64,000 nt of DNA from Actinomycetota bacterium (GCA_026393475.1 JAPLAA010000008.1:1-64000), one strand, 5' to 3'; positions 18,121 to 27,671 are shown, counted from the stretch's first letter. Translations and numbers: made by a program. The notes: generated by a model from the sequence alone, not told the origin.

Positions 18121-19280
18121 CCTCCGTCGCCCGATCGGGGGCGAACCGCCCCGACGGCGGAGCGTCGCGACACCCCGCGGCCGGCCCGCGGCCCGTCACC
18201 GTCGCCGACCTCGTCGACCGCCGCTCCCCCGGCTTCGATGCCCTGCGACTGGTCCTCGCGTTCCTCGTGCTCGTCAGCCACACGTGGCCGCTCGGCGGCT
18301 TCGGCGAGGAACCGGGCTCGCCGCTCGCACCGCGGTATCTCACGCTCGGCGGGTTCGCCGTCGCCGGGTTCTTCGCGATGAGCGGCCTCCTCGTCGGCCG
18401 GTCGGCGGCACGGCGGCCACTCGGAGCCTTCACCCGAGCGCGAGCGCTGCGCATCGTGCCCGGCTACGCCGTGGCGGTCGCGTTCAGCGCGCTCCCGGTC
18501 GCGATGCTGGCGTGGGTGCACGAGCACGGCGGGCTCGGCGGCTTCTTCACCGCCGGCGCCGACGGCCCGCTCGGGTACATCGGGCGCGCCCTCGTGTTCC
18601 CGACGGAGATGTCGCACGGCGTGCGGGGCGTGTTCGTCACGTCCACCCCCTACGGCGCGGCGACCGGCGAGAGCTTCGTCAACGGCTCGCTCTGGACGCT
18701 GCCGTACGAGATCCGCTGCTACGTCGTCGTCGGCCTGCTCGGCCTGGTGATCCATCGGTGGGGCGAGCGCCGCACGGTCACCGTGGCGTGGGCGCTCGCG
18801 GGCGTCGTCGCCGTCGGCTACCACCAGGCTCCCGAGCTCACCGGGTTCGTCGTCGGTCCGCTGGCCGACAAGACGCTCGTCATGCTGCTGTTCGTCTTCC
18901 TGTCGGGCACGCTCGTCGGTGCGTTCGCCGACCGCGTCCGCCTGCTCGGCTGGATGCCGGTGGCCGCACTGGCGATCGCCCTCGTCGCCGGGCGCACGTC
19001 GCTGTTCCTGACCGAGCACCTCGGCAACGCCGCGCTCGCGATCGTGCTGCCGCCCGTCGCGCTCGCCCTCGCCCCGATCGGCGCTCGCCTGCGCGGCGTC
19101 GACCTCTCCTACGGCCTCTACCTCTACGCCTGGCCCGTGCAGCAGTTGCTCGCGATGTACGGCGTGACGGGCAGCGCCACGGTGTTCGTGCTCGTCGCCA
19201 CCGCGATCACCCTCGTCCTCGCCGCCGGCAGTTGGTACGGCGTGGAGCGGCCTGCCGTGCGACGCTGGCGGGCACGATGA
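18117..19280 (+). CDS. acyltransferase 3 family membrane protein
   Basis: About 387 residues, with roughly ten transmembrane helices. The catalytic histidine of OafA-type O-acyltransferases is seen in LVLVSHTWPLGG, followed by GFAVAGFFAMSGLLVGRS and RALRIVPGY, all family hallmarks. It probably transfers acetyl or another acyl group to a surface glycan or lipid. The start at GTG 18117 overlaps the MBL stop, and the gene ends with an ATGA overlap into a small hypothetical gene. Confidence 0.85.
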   Translation: MTSVARSGANRPDGGASRHPAAGPRPVTVADLVDRRSPGFDALRLVLAFLVLVSHTWPLGGFGEEPGSPLAPRYLTLGGFAVAGFFAMSGLLVGRSAARRPLGAFTRARALRIVPGYAVAVAFSALPVAMLAWVHEHGGLGGFFTAGADGPLGYIGRALVFPTEMSHGVRGVFVTSTPYGAATGESFVNGSLWTLPYEIRCYVVVGLLGLVIHRWGERRTVTVAWALAGVVAVGYHQAPELTGFVVGPLADKTLVMLLFVFLSGTLVGAFADRVRLLGWMPVAALAIALVAGRTSLFLTEHLGNAALAIVLPPVALALAPIGARLRGVDLSYGLYLYAWPVQQLLAMYGVTGSATVFVLVATAITLVLAAGSWYGVERPAVRRWRAR

Positions 19281-19660
19281 ACGAACCCCTCCGCTACGAC
19301 CAGCGCCCCGACGACGACACGCCGGTCCACACCGCCGACCTGCCCGACACGCCCACGCGCGACCGCAACATCGTGGCCGGCGCCTGGATCGAGGCACCGT
19401 CGGAGCTCCTGCAGCTCGGTGCCGACCTGCCCGACGAACCGGTCGCCACCTACAAGCGCCGCATCGGCGACTGGCTGCTGTGGCGCGCCGGGCCGGCCTC
19501 GGGCGGTGACGCGCGGTACTGGGCCTGCCGCCGCGACGACCTCGCCGTGCAGCACACCTTCCGACTCTTCCCCGACAACGCCGGCGACGGCCACGGGCCG
19601 AGCGGCAGGCATCACACCAGGTTCCGCACGTGGAAAGAGGACCTGCTCGGTCGCGAGTGA
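19277..19660 (+). CDS. hypothetical protein
   Basis: A 127-residue soluble protein (MNEPLRYDQRPDDDTPVHTADLP...) without signal peptide or membrane helix. The middle (YKRRIGDWLLWRAGPASGGDARYWACRRDD) is Trp-rich and compact, and the C-terminus ends TRFRTWKEDLLGRE. I do not recognise it. The ATGA overlap with the acyltransferase gene indicates co-translation. Confidence 0.65.
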   Translation: MNEPLRYDQRPDDDTPVHTADLPDTPTRDRNIVAGAWIEAPSELLQLGADLPDEPVATYKRRIGDWLLWRAGPASGGDARYWACRRDDLAVQHTFRLFPDNAGDGHGPSGRHHTRFRTWKEDLLGRE

Positions 19661-19726
19661 CGCCGGCGACGGCGGACCCGGTTGACATCGTGGGACCGGC
19701 GTTGGTCAGATGACCTCGTGCACACC

Positions 19727-20671
19727 ATGGTCCCGAGCCACCTGCCGACGGCTCAAGCGACCGAACTCGTGCGCGACGACGGGCGCCCACAGCCCGCGTT
19801 CCGCGACGAGCTCCGGCGGATCCCGTCGTGGCGCAACGCGTGGTCGGTGCTGGCCCTGTACCTGCAGACCGGTGTGGTCATCTGGTTCGGTGTCCGGTGG
19901 GCCCCGTGGAGCACGATCCCGGCGTTCCTCCTCATGGGCCGGGCGCACGCGCAGTTCGCCTCGTTGATGCACGAGGCGGCGCATCGGCTGCTCTTCTCGA
20001 ACCGGCGCGCCAACGATCTGGTGGGCCGGTGGCTCCTCGGGTTCCCGCAGTTCACCTCCACCGACGCGTATCGGCGGGTGCACATGGCCCATCACCGCCA
20101 GGAGTTCGGCCCCGACGAGCCCGACATCCCGCTCTACCGCGGCTACCCGATCACGCCGGACAGCCTCCGCCGAAAGCTCGTACGAGATGCGACCGGACGC
20201 ACCGGCATCAAGCTGTTCCGCGGCGTGCTCCTCGGCTGGCGGTCGCCCGACCCGAAGGTGCGTCGCACGGCCTGGAAGGTCTACGCCGTGCAGGCCGTGC
20301 TGATCGCGGCCGCCGTCGCGAGCGGGCACTGGTGGGTGTACCCGGTGCTGTGGCTCGCTCCGTTCCTCACGGTCTGGCGGGTGATCAACCGGCTGCGCTC
20401 GATCGCCGAGCACGGCGGCATGCAGATGTCGTCCGACCGTCGCGAGACCACGCACTCGGTGGCACAGTCCATCCCGGCCCGCCTGTTCCTGGTGCCGTAC
20501 TGCATCGGCTGGCACCTCGCCCACCACGTCGACTCCGGCGTGCCCTTCCGACACCTGCCGGCGTACCACCGGGCACTGCGCGAGGCGGGGTACGTCGACG
20601 CGACGTTCGAGTACCCGTCGTACGGTGCGATCTGGACCGCGCTGTCGGCCGGTCGGCCCTCGACGGCCTGA
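19727..20671 (+). CDS. fatty acid desaturase family protein
   Basis: A 314-residue membrane di-iron enzyme with the three histidine boxes of acyl desaturases/hydroxylases: SLMHEAAHRLLF (HxxxH), RVHMAHHRQEF (HxxHH) and IGWHLAHHVDSGVPFRHLP (HxxHH). Hydrophobic segments lie before box 1 and between boxes 2 and 3. It would introduce a double bond or hydroxyl into an acyl or carotenoid-like chain at the membrane. ATG 19727 is preferred; GTG 19718 and TTG 19682 are upstream alternatives. Confidence 0.85.
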   Translation: MVPSHLPTAQATELVRDDGRPQPAFRDELRRIPSWRNAWSVLALYLQTGVVIWFGVRWAPWSTIPAFLLMGRAHAQFASLMHEAAHRLLFSNRRANDLVGRWLLGFPQFTSTDAYRRVHMAHHRQEFGPDEPDIPLYRGYPITPDSLRRKLVRDATGRTGIKLFRGVLLGWRSPDPKVRRTAWKVYAVQAVLIAAAVASGHWWVYPVLWLAPFLTVWRVINRLRSIAEHGGMQMSSDRRETTHSVAQSIPARLFLVPYCIGWHLAHHVDSGVPFRHLPAYHRALREAGYVDATFEYPSYGAIWTALSAGRPSTA

Positions 20672-20696
20672 CCTGCCCGGTCCGGCGTGCCCGTGG

Positions 20697-21125
20697 TCAG
20701 GTCGACGAGCGGTCGAGCAGCTCCTGCACGTGCGGCGGGTTCGGTTCCCCCGCACGCTGCGCCGCGGCCACCCCGAGATCGACGTAGTCGCGCCACCCGG
20801 TGATCAGGTCGCCGCGGAACTCGACGATGCCCATGTAGGGCGTGGCGATGCGGGCACCGTTGGCAGCGGTGTACGAGTCGACCCCTTCGATGAACAGCCG
20901 GTCGGCGGTCTCGGCCGAGGCGAACACGGTCCACACCACGTCGTGCATCTCGGCCTGCAGCACACCGAGCAACTTGCGCACTTGCACCGTGCCGCGCACG
21001 GGTGGGTGCGTGGCCGCGGCGTAGTGCCACACGATGTCGTCGGACATGTGGCCGACCACGCCGTCGATGTCGCCGGCGGCCCAGGCAGCCATCACCTGGC
21101 GCATGAGGTCGAGCCTGCTGGTCAC
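20697..21125 (-). CDS. SnoaL/NTF2-like protein
   Basis: A 142-residue protein of the cone-shaped NTF2 fold (LMRQVMAAWAAGDIDGVVGHMSDDIVWHYAAATHPPVRG ... IVEFRGDLITGWRDYVDLG). The pattern matches SnoaL-like and limonene-epoxide-hydrolase-like proteins acting on small hydrophobic substrates, often of unknown chemistry. The start at GTG 21125 overlaps the stop of the second SnoaL gene as GTGA, so the two NTF2-fold proteins are co-translated and may form a heteromer. Confidence 0.75.
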   Translation of the reverse strand: MTSRLDLMRQVMAAWAAGDIDGVVGHMSDDIVWHYAAATHPPVRGTVQVRKLLGVLQAEMHDVVWTVFASAETADRLFIEGVDSYTAANGARIATPYMGIVEFRGDLITGWRDYVDLGVAAAQRAGEPNPPHVQELLDRSST

Positions 21126-21520
21126 GAGCCCAACCCCGTGAGCGCCGCCGTGAGCTTCGCGACCTGACCCGAGTCGAGGTACTCGTCGAGGCGGACGATG
21201 AGGCCGTCGAGCACGCGCACGATCACGCACGCGTCGAGCGACCACATGCCACCGTTGGGCAGGTCGGCCTCGAGCACGTGCTGCTGCAGGAAGCCGTCGG
21301 GCAGCGCCTCGAGCCGGATCACGCGATAGCGGCGGGTCGCGAGGGTCCGCGCCATCCAGGTGAGCACCTTCATGTTCTCGTCCACGGTCTGCTCGATGCC
21401 GTCGTTGTTGTGCCAGACCCGGGCATCGGGGTGATAGCACGCCCGCACCTCGTCGACGTCGCCGCGTTCGATCGCGCCGACGAACCGGCGGGCCAGCTCG
21501 ATCATGTCCGTGTCGCTCAT
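21122..21520 (-). CDS. SnoaL/NTF2-like protein
   Basis: A 132-residue NTF2-fold protein (ELARRFVGAIERGDVDEVRACYHPDARVWHNNDGIEQTVDENM ... VRVLDGLIVRLDEYLDSGQ). The conserved Trp-His and Asp positions follow the SnoaL-like domain. It is the first of two overlapping NTF2-fold genes running leftward. No specific reaction can be assigned. Confidence 0.78.
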   Translation of the reverse strand: MSDTDMIELARRFVGAIERGDVDEVRACYHPDARVWHNNDGIEQTVDENMKVLTWMARTLATRRYRVIRLEALPDGFLQQHVLEADLPNGGMWSLDACVIVRVLDGLIVRLDEYLDSGQVAKLTAALTGLGS

Positions 21521-21575
21521 CTGTCGCTCCTCTTGTCACTCATCTGTTCGCAGCGGGCCGAGCGGCCCGTCGGTC

Positions 21576-21632
21576 GGTTCTTCTGGCAGTTCTTCGATCG
21601 GTTCTTCTGGCGGTGGGTTCTTCTGACGGTTC
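21576..21632. repeat. imperfect GGTTCTTCTG repeats at an SDR stop codon
   Basis: Copies of GGTTCTTCTGGC or close variants begin at 21576, about 21588, 21600 and 21616, and a degenerate copy at 21628 contains the SDR stop (21631-21633 on the complement). Spacing is mostly 12 bp. Confidence 0.6.
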
Positions 21633-22386
21633 AACGGCCGGTCGACAGGCCGCGGCCGAGGCCCCGGGCCATCTGGGCCTCGAGACCCTTCGGGTCGCGG
21701 GCGAGATGGGCCCGCACCTCGACGGCCATCAGGTCGGTGTCGATCTCGTCGATGCCCTTGCGGATCGCACGCACACCGTGGGAGGCGATGTTGGCCGGCG
21801 TCTCCTTCCAACCCACGACGTCGGCGGCCATCCGGGTGTCGACCGAGCCGACGATCAGCGCGCTGACGGCGGTGCCCTGTGGCGCCAGTTCGGCCCGGAC
21901 GCACGTCGTCATCGCCCGTGCCGCGAACTTCGACGGGCTGTAGCCGCCCATGGCCGGCACGGCCACCAATCCGCCGGCCGACAGCACGTTCACGATCGCG
22001 CTCTGTGGATGCCGCGCGAGCACCGGCGCGAACGAACGGCACATCGCCAGCGGACCGAAGTAGTTGGTCTCCATCTCCTCGCGGGCGGCGGCGATGTCGG
22101 GCGCGCCGAGGAGGGTCAGCCCGGTGAACGCACCGGCGTTGTTGACGAGGATCGAGATGTCGCTGCAGCGGCGGGCGGCCTGGACGACCTGGTCGGCGTC
22201 GGTGATGTCGAGGCGCACCTGCACGGCCCGCTCGCCGAGCTCGTCGACGAGCGCTGCTGCATTGGCGACGTCGCGGGTGCCGACGTACACGCGGGCCGCC
22301 CCCGCGTCGAGCAGTGCTCGGACGAGGGCCTCGCCGATGCCCCGATTGCCGCCCGTCACGAGCGCAGCGGCGCCTTGGATCTCCAT
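21631..22386 (-). CDS. short-chain dehydrogenase/reductase
   Basis: A 251-residue classical SDR: nucleotide motif AALVTGGNRGIGEAL, LDITD, NNAG in ILVNNAGAFTG, the active-site Ser region VNVLSAGGLV and the catalytic YSPSKFAA. ATG 22386 is chosen because AAGGAGG stands 7 nt upstream; a start at 22410 would add MSGEGGRV. The substrate is unknown. It runs leftward, 27 bp after the amidohydrolase gene, and could share its promoter. Confidence 0.85.
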   Translation of the reverse strand: MEIQGAAALVTGGNRGIGEALVRALLDAGAARVYVGTRDVANAAALVDELGERAVQVRLDITDADQVVQAARRCSDISILVNNAGAFTGLTLLGAPDIAAAREEMETNYFGPLAMCRSFAPVLARHPQSAIVNVLSAGGLVAVPAMGGYSPSKFAARAMTTCVRAELAPQGTAVSALIVGSVDTRMAADVVGWKETPANIASHGVRAIRKGIDEIDTDLMAVEVRAHLARDPKGLEAQMARGLGRGLSTGR

Positions 22387-22413
22387 CACGCGTCCTCCTT
22401 CACCCGACATCGA

Positions 22414-24078
22414 TCAGCCAACGGTGCCATGTGTCGACCGTCCGCTCAGCATCGTGAGCCGGACCTCGATCGCGTGGATGTCGTGTGGCGCCACGTCGAA
22501 CGGGCTCGCGCTCAGCCAGACGAGGTCGGCCCGCTTGCCGGCCTCGAGCGAGCCGACGAGGTGATCGAGACGGAGTGCTCGAGCGCCGTCGATCGTGTAG
22601 GCCCGCAGCGCCTGCGCGACGTCGACGCGCTGGTGGGCGTGGCAGACGACATCGTCGGAGCGCCCGGGCCGCTGCCGCGTGACCGCGGCCTCGATCTGAC
22701 CGAGCGGCGGGATCTCGTGCACCTCCACGCCGGGGCAGTCGGCACCGAAGGTGACGCGGGCACCGCTGCGGACGAGGTCGCCGTACGGGCAGTAGTCGCG
22801 CTCGAACCGCTGCCGGCCGACGAGCTGCGGGTACGCGTCCATGAACTCGCCTCGGTAGTCGGTGCCCCACATCGGCGTGCAGTTCGCCGTGACATCGAGC
22901 AGCGCAAAGCGTGCGACGTCGTCGGGGTGGCAGAACTCCATGTGGCAGACCGTGTTCCGGGTGTCGAGGCCGGGATGGTCGGTGCGGATGCGCTCGTACG
23001 CATCGAGCGCACCGCGCACGCCTGCGTCACCGCAGGCGTGGATGTGGGCGTCGAACCCGGCGAGGTTCGCGGCCTCGGCGAACCGGTGCACGGTGTCGGG
23101 ATCGAAGATGAACCCGCCGCGGTGCGGCTCGTCGGCATAGTCCTCGAGCATCGCTGCCGTGTGCTGTGGACCCACACCGTCCATGAACAGCTTGAGCGTC
23201 GTGATCGAGACGTGCTCGGAGCGCACCTCTGCGTGCAGTTGCCGCAGCGTCTCGACCGTTCGAGCGGGGTCACCCGCAGGGTTGCGCATCACGTGCGAGC
23301 CCACGACGCGCACGGGCAGCTCGCCGGCGCGGTCGAGGTCGACCAGCAGTTGGTGGATCTCCGCCGTGAGCGCCCGGTTCTGGGTGAGGAAGCTGGCGTC
23401 GTAGTAGCTGGTGATGCCCCATGTCGGCGCGGGGAAGAACGTGAGCGCCATCGCTTCTTTCACGGCGGCGAGGCTGAACATGCCCAACGCATGAGCGAGC
23501 GGGATCCACGACTCCGGCTCGCAGCAGGTGCCCGCCGGGAACCCGTCGGGGTCGCGGGGCCAGTAGCCGGTCGGCGGGTTGGGGTCGGGGGTCGAGGCGT
23601 CGATGCCGGCCGCGACGAACGCGGCCGTGTTGGCCCAGGCGTCGTGGATCTCGTACGAGTGCAACAACGCCGGGCGCACGTCGGTGACCGCGTCGAGCCA
23701 CGTGCGGTGCGGCTGCACGCCCATGCCGAACGTGAACTGCGTCCAGCCGTGCCCGCGGATCACGTCGAGGTGCGGGTGCGCCTCGGCGTATCGGCGCACG
23801 GCCTCGACCACGGCGTCGCGGCCGTGGAGATCCTCCAACGAGACGCCCACCTTGCCGAGCGCACCGCCGATCAGGTGATCGTGACCGTCGACGAACCCGG
23901 GCATGAGGAAGCCGCCCTCGAGGTCGACCTCCACGGTGTCGGGGCGCAGATGCCGCCGCGCTGCGTCGTCGTCACCGACGAAGGCGATCAGTTCGTCGTG
24001 CACCACCATCGACGCGGCACGCGGTCGCGCTGGATCGAGCGTGTACACCTCACCGTTGCGGAACCAGTACGACCCCAT
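22414..24078 (-). CDS. amidohydrolase family 3 protein (YtcJ-like)
   Basis: A 554-residue metal-dependent amidohydrolase. The N-terminal beta-sandwich leads into the metal motif MPGFVDGHDHLIGG (HxH), followed by HIHACGDAGVRGA, the VCHMEFCHPDD segment, FGADCPG with the catalytic Asp, and the C-terminal GSLEAGKRADLVWL strand. This is the YtcJ/exoenzyme-regulatory (AepA) group, with N-substituted amide or related substrates unknown. It starts at ATG 24078, preceded by GGGAGG, and diverges from the decarboxylase gene at 24194. Confidence 0.85.
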   Translation of the reverse strand: MGSYWFRNGEVYTLDPARPRAASMVVHDELIAFVGDDDAARRHLRPDTVEVDLEGGFLMPGFVDGHDHLIGGALGKVGVSLEDLHGRDAVVEAVRRYAEAHPHLDVIRGHGWTQFTFGMGVQPHRTWLDAVTDVRPALLHSYEIHDAWANTAAFVAAGIDASTPDPNPPTGYWPRDPDGFPAGTCCEPESWIPLAHALGMFSLAAVKEAMALTFFPAPTWGITSYYDASFLTQNRALTAEIHQLLVDLDRAGELPVRVVGSHVMRNPAGDPARTVETLRQLHAEVRSEHVSITTLKLFMDGVGPQHTAAMLEDYADEPHRGGFIFDPDTVHRFAEAANLAGFDAHIHACGDAGVRGALDAYERIRTDHPGLDTRNTVCHMEFCHPDDVARFALLDVTANCTPMWGTDYRGEFMDAYPQLVGRQRFERDYCPYGDLVRSGARVTFGADCPGVEVHEIPPLGQIEAAVTRQRPGRSDDVVCHAHQRVDVAQALRAYTIDGARALRLDHLVGSLEAGKRADLVWLSASPFDVAPHDIHAIEVRLTMLSGRSTHGTVG

Positions 24079-24193
24079 CGCGCCTCCCGGTCGGCATCGT
24101 ACGCGCCAGCGGCCGACGGGTTTCCGTGCGAGCGTCCGTGCAACTCGTTCGGGACCAAACGATCGCGTCCTCGATCTCGGATACGTTGAGGCG

Positions 24194-25561
24194 ATGCCGT
24201 CGATGCACACGTGGGACGAGGGGACCGAGCTGTTCGCGCACTCGGTCATCGGGTATGCGATCGAGCGATTGCGACTGCCCAAGGACCCACGGTGGGGTTC
24301 ACAGCCGGCCGCCGAACTCGAGCAGCGGTACGCCCATGCGATCACTCCGTCCGGCGCGGGTGCACTCGAGGCGATGCGCCTCGTGCGGGAGGTGATGATG
24401 CCGGCCTGCCGCCCGATGGACGACGCCATGAACCTCGCGTATGTCCCGACCGCCCCCACCATCGCGGCCACGATGTTCGACCTCGTGGTGAGCGCCTCGT
24501 CGATCTTCGGCGGCAACTGGGAGGCCGGCGCCGGCGCGATCGCCGCCGAGAACCAGGTGCTGCGATGGCTGGCCGATCTCGCCGGCCTCCCCGAGGAGTC
24601 GGGCGGCGTGTTCGTCTCCGGCGGCTCGGCCGCCAACCTCAGCGCCCTGGTCGCTGCCAGGCAGCGTCACCTCGACCGTTTCGGCCGGCGTGGCCGTCTC
24701 GCCTTCGCCGCCACCACCGAGGTGCACGCGTCGGTGCGCGCCACGGCGCGGGTGATGGACGTCGACGTCGTGACCGTCGCCGTCGACGACCGCGACCGCA
24801 TGACCGGTGCCGCATTGAGCGCCGCGCTCGACGCCGCGGCGGCCGGCGGCGAGGTGGACGTGTTCGCCGTCGCCGCATCGGCCGGCACCACCAACACCGG
24901 CGCGGTCGACGCCCTCGACGAGATCGCGGACGTCTGCGCATCGCGCGACCTGTGGCTGCACGTCGACGGTGCGTACGGGCTGGCCGCGCTCTGCTCGCCC
25001 GACGGGCGGCGACGCCTGGCGGGCATCGAGCACGCCGACAGCTTCGGCGTCGATCCGCACAAGTGGCTGTTCGCGCCCTACGACTGCGCTGCGCTGATCT
25101 ACCGCGACCCCTCGATCGCGGCTCGCACGCACTCCCAGCACGGCGACTACCTCGACGCGGTGAACCGGGCCGACTGGAACCCCAGCGACTACGCCTATCA
25201 CCTGTCCCGCCGGGCGCGTGGCCTGCCGCTGTGGTTCTCCCTCGCGACCTACGGAACCGATGCCTATGCGGCGGCGATGGACCATACGCTCGGAACCGCT
25301 CGGTCGTTCGCCGATGCCGTCGAGGCCCACCCCGACTTCGATCTCCTGCTCGAGCCCGAGCTGTCGATCGTGCTGTTCCGGCGACGCGGGTGGGAGCCGG
25401 ACCAGTACCACGCCTGGAGCCGTACACGGGCCAAGGAGGGCAGCGCACTGGTGGTGCCCACCAAGTTCCACGGTGAGACCGTGATGCGCATCTGCATCGT
25501 GCACCCCAACACCCAGATCGCCGACGTGGTGGCGCTGCTCGACGACATGGCCTCATCCTGA
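24194..25561 (+). CDS. PLP-dependent decarboxylase (group II, AADC/GAD-like)
   Basis: A 455-residue fold-type I PLP enzyme. It has FVSGGSAANLSALVAAR, VHASVRATARVM, AASAGTTNTGAVD, WLHVDGAYG with the PLP Asp, and the Schiff-base lysine in SFGVDPHKWLFAPYDCA. These match the aromatic-L-amino-acid/glutamate/diaminobutyrate decarboxylase family. The amino-acid substrate is uncertain. ATG 24194 lies close to a second Met (MPSMHTW). A weak hairpin (CGGGGT/ACCCCG, 25577-25595) follows the stop. Confidence 0.85.
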   Translation: MPSMHTWDEGTELFAHSVIGYAIERLRLPKDPRWGSQPAAELEQRYAHAITPSGAGALEAMRLVREVMMPACRPMDDAMNLAYVPTAPTIAATMFDLVVSASSIFGGNWEAGAGAIAAENQVLRWLADLAGLPEESGGVFVSGGSAANLSALVAARQRHLDRFGRRGRLAFAATTEVHASVRATARVMDVDVVTVAVDDRDRMTGAALSAALDAAAAGGEVDVFAVAASAGTTNTGAVDALDEIADVCASRDLWLHVDGAYGLAALCSPDGRRRLAGIEHADSFGVDPHKWLFAPYDCAALIYRDPSIAARTHSQHGDYLDAVNRADWNPSDYAYHLSRRARGLPLWFSLATYGTDAYAAAMDHTLGTARSFADAVEAHPDFDLLLEPELSIVLFRRRGWEPDQYHAWSRTRAKEGSALVVPTKFHGETVMRICIVHPNTQIADVVALLDDMASS

Positions 25562-25613
25562 GATCTCATGCGTGCTCCGGGGTCTGAACCACCCCGAACT
25601 TCACCCGACGGGG

Positions 25614-25637
25614 TTTCCACTATGGCGATAGTGGAAA
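25614..25637. promoter_or_regulatory. perfect palindromic operator of sufC1-sufS-sufU
   Basis: Arms TTTCCACTAT (25614-25623) and ATAGTGGAAA (25628-25637) around GGCG. A -10-like TACACT (25638-25643) follows directly and the GTG start of sufC1 lies 7 nt later, so the palindrome fills the -35/-10 spacer and the message may be leaderless. The core ACTA-N6-TAGT recurs upstream of sufB at 52009-52022. Confidence 0.75.
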
Positions 25638-25650
25638 TACACTGGCGGCC

Positions 25651-26412
25651 GTGACCGAGCTGTTCCGCATCGACGACCTCCACGCCCGTCCGGCCGAAGT
25701 GGCAGAGGGCGCACCCAGCGAGATCCTGCGCGGGCTGTCGCTCACGGTGAACGCCGGCGAGGTCCACGCGATCATGGGCCCGAACGGCAGCGGCAAGAGC
25801 ACCCTCGCCAACGTGCTGCTGGCATCGCCCGAGTACGAGCTCACCCAGGGCCGGATCTGGTTCCAGGGTGACGACATCACCGACTGGCCCACCGACGTGC
25901 GGGCCAAGAGCGGCATGTTCCTCGCGTTCCAGTACCCCCAGGAGATCCCCGGCGTCTCGGTGATCCAGTTCCTGCGCCAGGCGCTGTCGGCCCGCAAGGG
26001 CATCGACCTGTCGGTGCTCGAGCTGCGTCTCGCCACCATGGACTGGATGAAGCGCCTCGGCATGGACAGCTCCTTCGTCGACCGCTACCTCAACGAGGGC
26101 TTCAGCGGTGGCGAGAAGAAGCGCAACGAGATCATGCAGATGGCGATCCTCGAGCCCGAGCTCGCGATCCTCGACGAGACCGACTCCGGCCTCGACATCG
26201 ACGCACTCCGCATCGTCGCCCAGGGCATCCGCGAGGTCCGCGCCGAGCGACCCACCATGGGCGTCGTACTCATCACCCACTACCAGCGCCTCCTCGACGA
26301 ACTGCAGCCCGACCACGTCCACATCCTCGTGAACGGCCGCATCGTCGCCAGCGGCGGCATGGAACTCGCCGAGCAACTCGAGCGCGAGGGCTACGAGAGC
26401 TTCCGGGCCTGA
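25651..26412 (+). CDS. sufC: Fe-S cluster assembly ATPase SufC (copy 1)
   Basis: A 253-residue ABC-type ATPase that would partner SufB/SufD in Fe-S cluster assembly in the cytoplasm. Walker A is GPNGSGKST, the Q-loop region is FLAFQYPQEIPGVS, the Suf-type signature is NEGFSGGEKKRNE, Walker B with the unusual SufC acid is LAILDETDSGLDID, and the switch is ITHYQRLL. It starts at GTG 25651, immediately behind the palindromic operator. Only 2 bp separate it from sufS. A second sufC (46996-47793) sits with sufB/sufD, so this genome carries two divergent copies. Confidence 0.93.
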   Translation: MTELFRIDDLHARPAEVAEGAPSEILRGLSLTVNAGEVHAIMGPNGSGKSTLANVLLASPEYELTQGRIWFQGDDITDWPTDVRAKSGMFLAFQYPQEIPGVSVIQFLRQALSARKGIDLSVLELRLATMDWMKRLGMDSSFVDRYLNEGFSGGEKKRNEIMQMAILEPELAILDETDSGLDIDALRIVAQGIREVRAERPTMGVVLITHYQRLLDELQPDHVHILVNGRIVASGGMELAEQLEREGYESFRA

Positions 26413-26414
26413 CC

Positions 26415-27656
26415 ATGAGTCACTCGACCCTCGACGTCGCCGCGATCCGCACCCAGTTCCCGATCCTGTCGCGCGAGATCGACGGGCAGCCGCTCGTCTA
26501 CCTCGACTCGGCGAACACGTCCCAGAAGCCGCGCGCCGTCATCGACGCGATGAGCCGCTTCATGGAGCAGTCGTACGCCCCGATCAACCGCAGCGCCTAC
26601 CGCCTCGCCGCCGAGGCGACCGACGCCTACGAGGGCGCCCGCTCCGCCGTGCGTCGCTTCGTCAACGCCCCCAAGGTGCACGAGCTGATCTTCACCAAGA
26701 ACGCCACCGAGGCGCTCAACCTCGTCGCGATGTGCTGGGGTCGAGCCAACCTGCAGCGCGGCGACGTGGTGGTGCTCACCCACATGGAGCACCACGCCAA
26801 CATCGTGCCGTGGCACATGCTCGTGGCCGAGCGCGGCATCGAGCTGCGGTGGGTGCCGCTCACCGCCGACGGCCAACTCGACCTCACCACGCTCCCCCAG
26901 CTGCTCGACGGCGCGAAGGCGTTCAGCTTCACCGCGATGAGCAACGTGCTCGGCACCATCACGCCGGTGCGCGAGCTGTGCCGCGCCGCCCACGACGCCG
27001 GGGCGATCGCGATCGTCGACGGCTGCCAGTACGTGCCGCACAACGTCACCGACGTGCAGGCGTGGGGCGCCGACTTCCTCGCGTTCAGCAGCCACAAGCT
27101 GTGCGGCCCGTCGGGCATCGGCGTGCTGTGGGGCCGTGAGGCCCTGCTCGATGCGATGCCCCCGTTCCTGGGCGGCGGCAACATGATCGCCGACGTCCGC
27201 CTCGACGGATTCACCACGGCCGAGCTGCCGGCCAAGTTCGAGGCCGGCACGCCACCGATCACCGAGGCCATCGGTCTCGGGGCGGCGATCGAGTTCCTCG
27301 AGGGCATCGGCATGACCGAGATCCGCCGACACGAGATGCAGGTCGCCGACTATGCGCTGCGCACCCTCACGGAGCGCTTCGGCGACGACATCACGATCCA
27401 CGGTCCCACCAACGTCGAGCACCGCGGGGCCACCTTCAGCTTCGCGTTCCGCGACATCCACCCCCACGACCTCAGCCAGGTGCTCGACCAGCGCAACGTG
27501 TGCGTCCGCGCCGGCCATCACTGCGCCAAGCCGCTGATGCGTGTGCTCGGCGCGGCCGCGACCGCCCGAGCGAGCTTCTACCTGTACAACGACGAGTCCG
27601 AGGTCGACGTGCTGGCCGATGCCCTCGACAGCGCGACCGATATCTTCGGGTTCTGA
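26415..27656 (+). CDS. sufS: cysteine desulfurase SufS
   Basis: Releases sulfur from L-cysteine as a persulfide for cluster assembly. The 413-residue PLP enzyme shows YLDSANTSQKP, the substrate loop TKNATEALNLVA, VVLTHMEHHANIVPW, the PLP-lysine motif FSSHKLCGPSGIGVLWG and the catalytic cysteine in RAGHHCAKPLM, which is the short loop of type II (SufS) desulfurases. It is translated 2 bp after sufC1 and followed 15 bp later by sufU, its usual sulfur acceptor in Gram-positive organisms. Confidence 0.95.
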   Translation: MSHSTLDVAAIRTQFPILSREIDGQPLVYLDSANTSQKPRAVIDAMSRFMEQSYAPINRSAYRLAAEATDAYEGARSAVRRFVNAPKVHELIFTKNATEALNLVAMCWGRANLQRGDVVVLTHMEHHANIVPWHMLVAERGIELRWVPLTADGQLDLTTLPQLLDGAKAFSFTAMSNVLGTITPVRELCRAAHDAGAIAIVDGCQYVPHNVTDVQAWGADFLAFSSHKLCGPSGIGVLWGREALLDAMPPFLGGGNMIADVRLDGFTTAELPAKFEAGTPPITEAIGLGAAIEFLEGIGMTEIRRHEMQVADYALRTLTERFGDDITIHGPTNVEHRGATFSFAFRDIHPHDLSQVLDQRNVCVRAGHHCAKPLMRVLGAAATARASFYLYNDESEVDVLADALDSATDIFGF

Positions 27657-27671
27657 CGAAAGGTCACACGC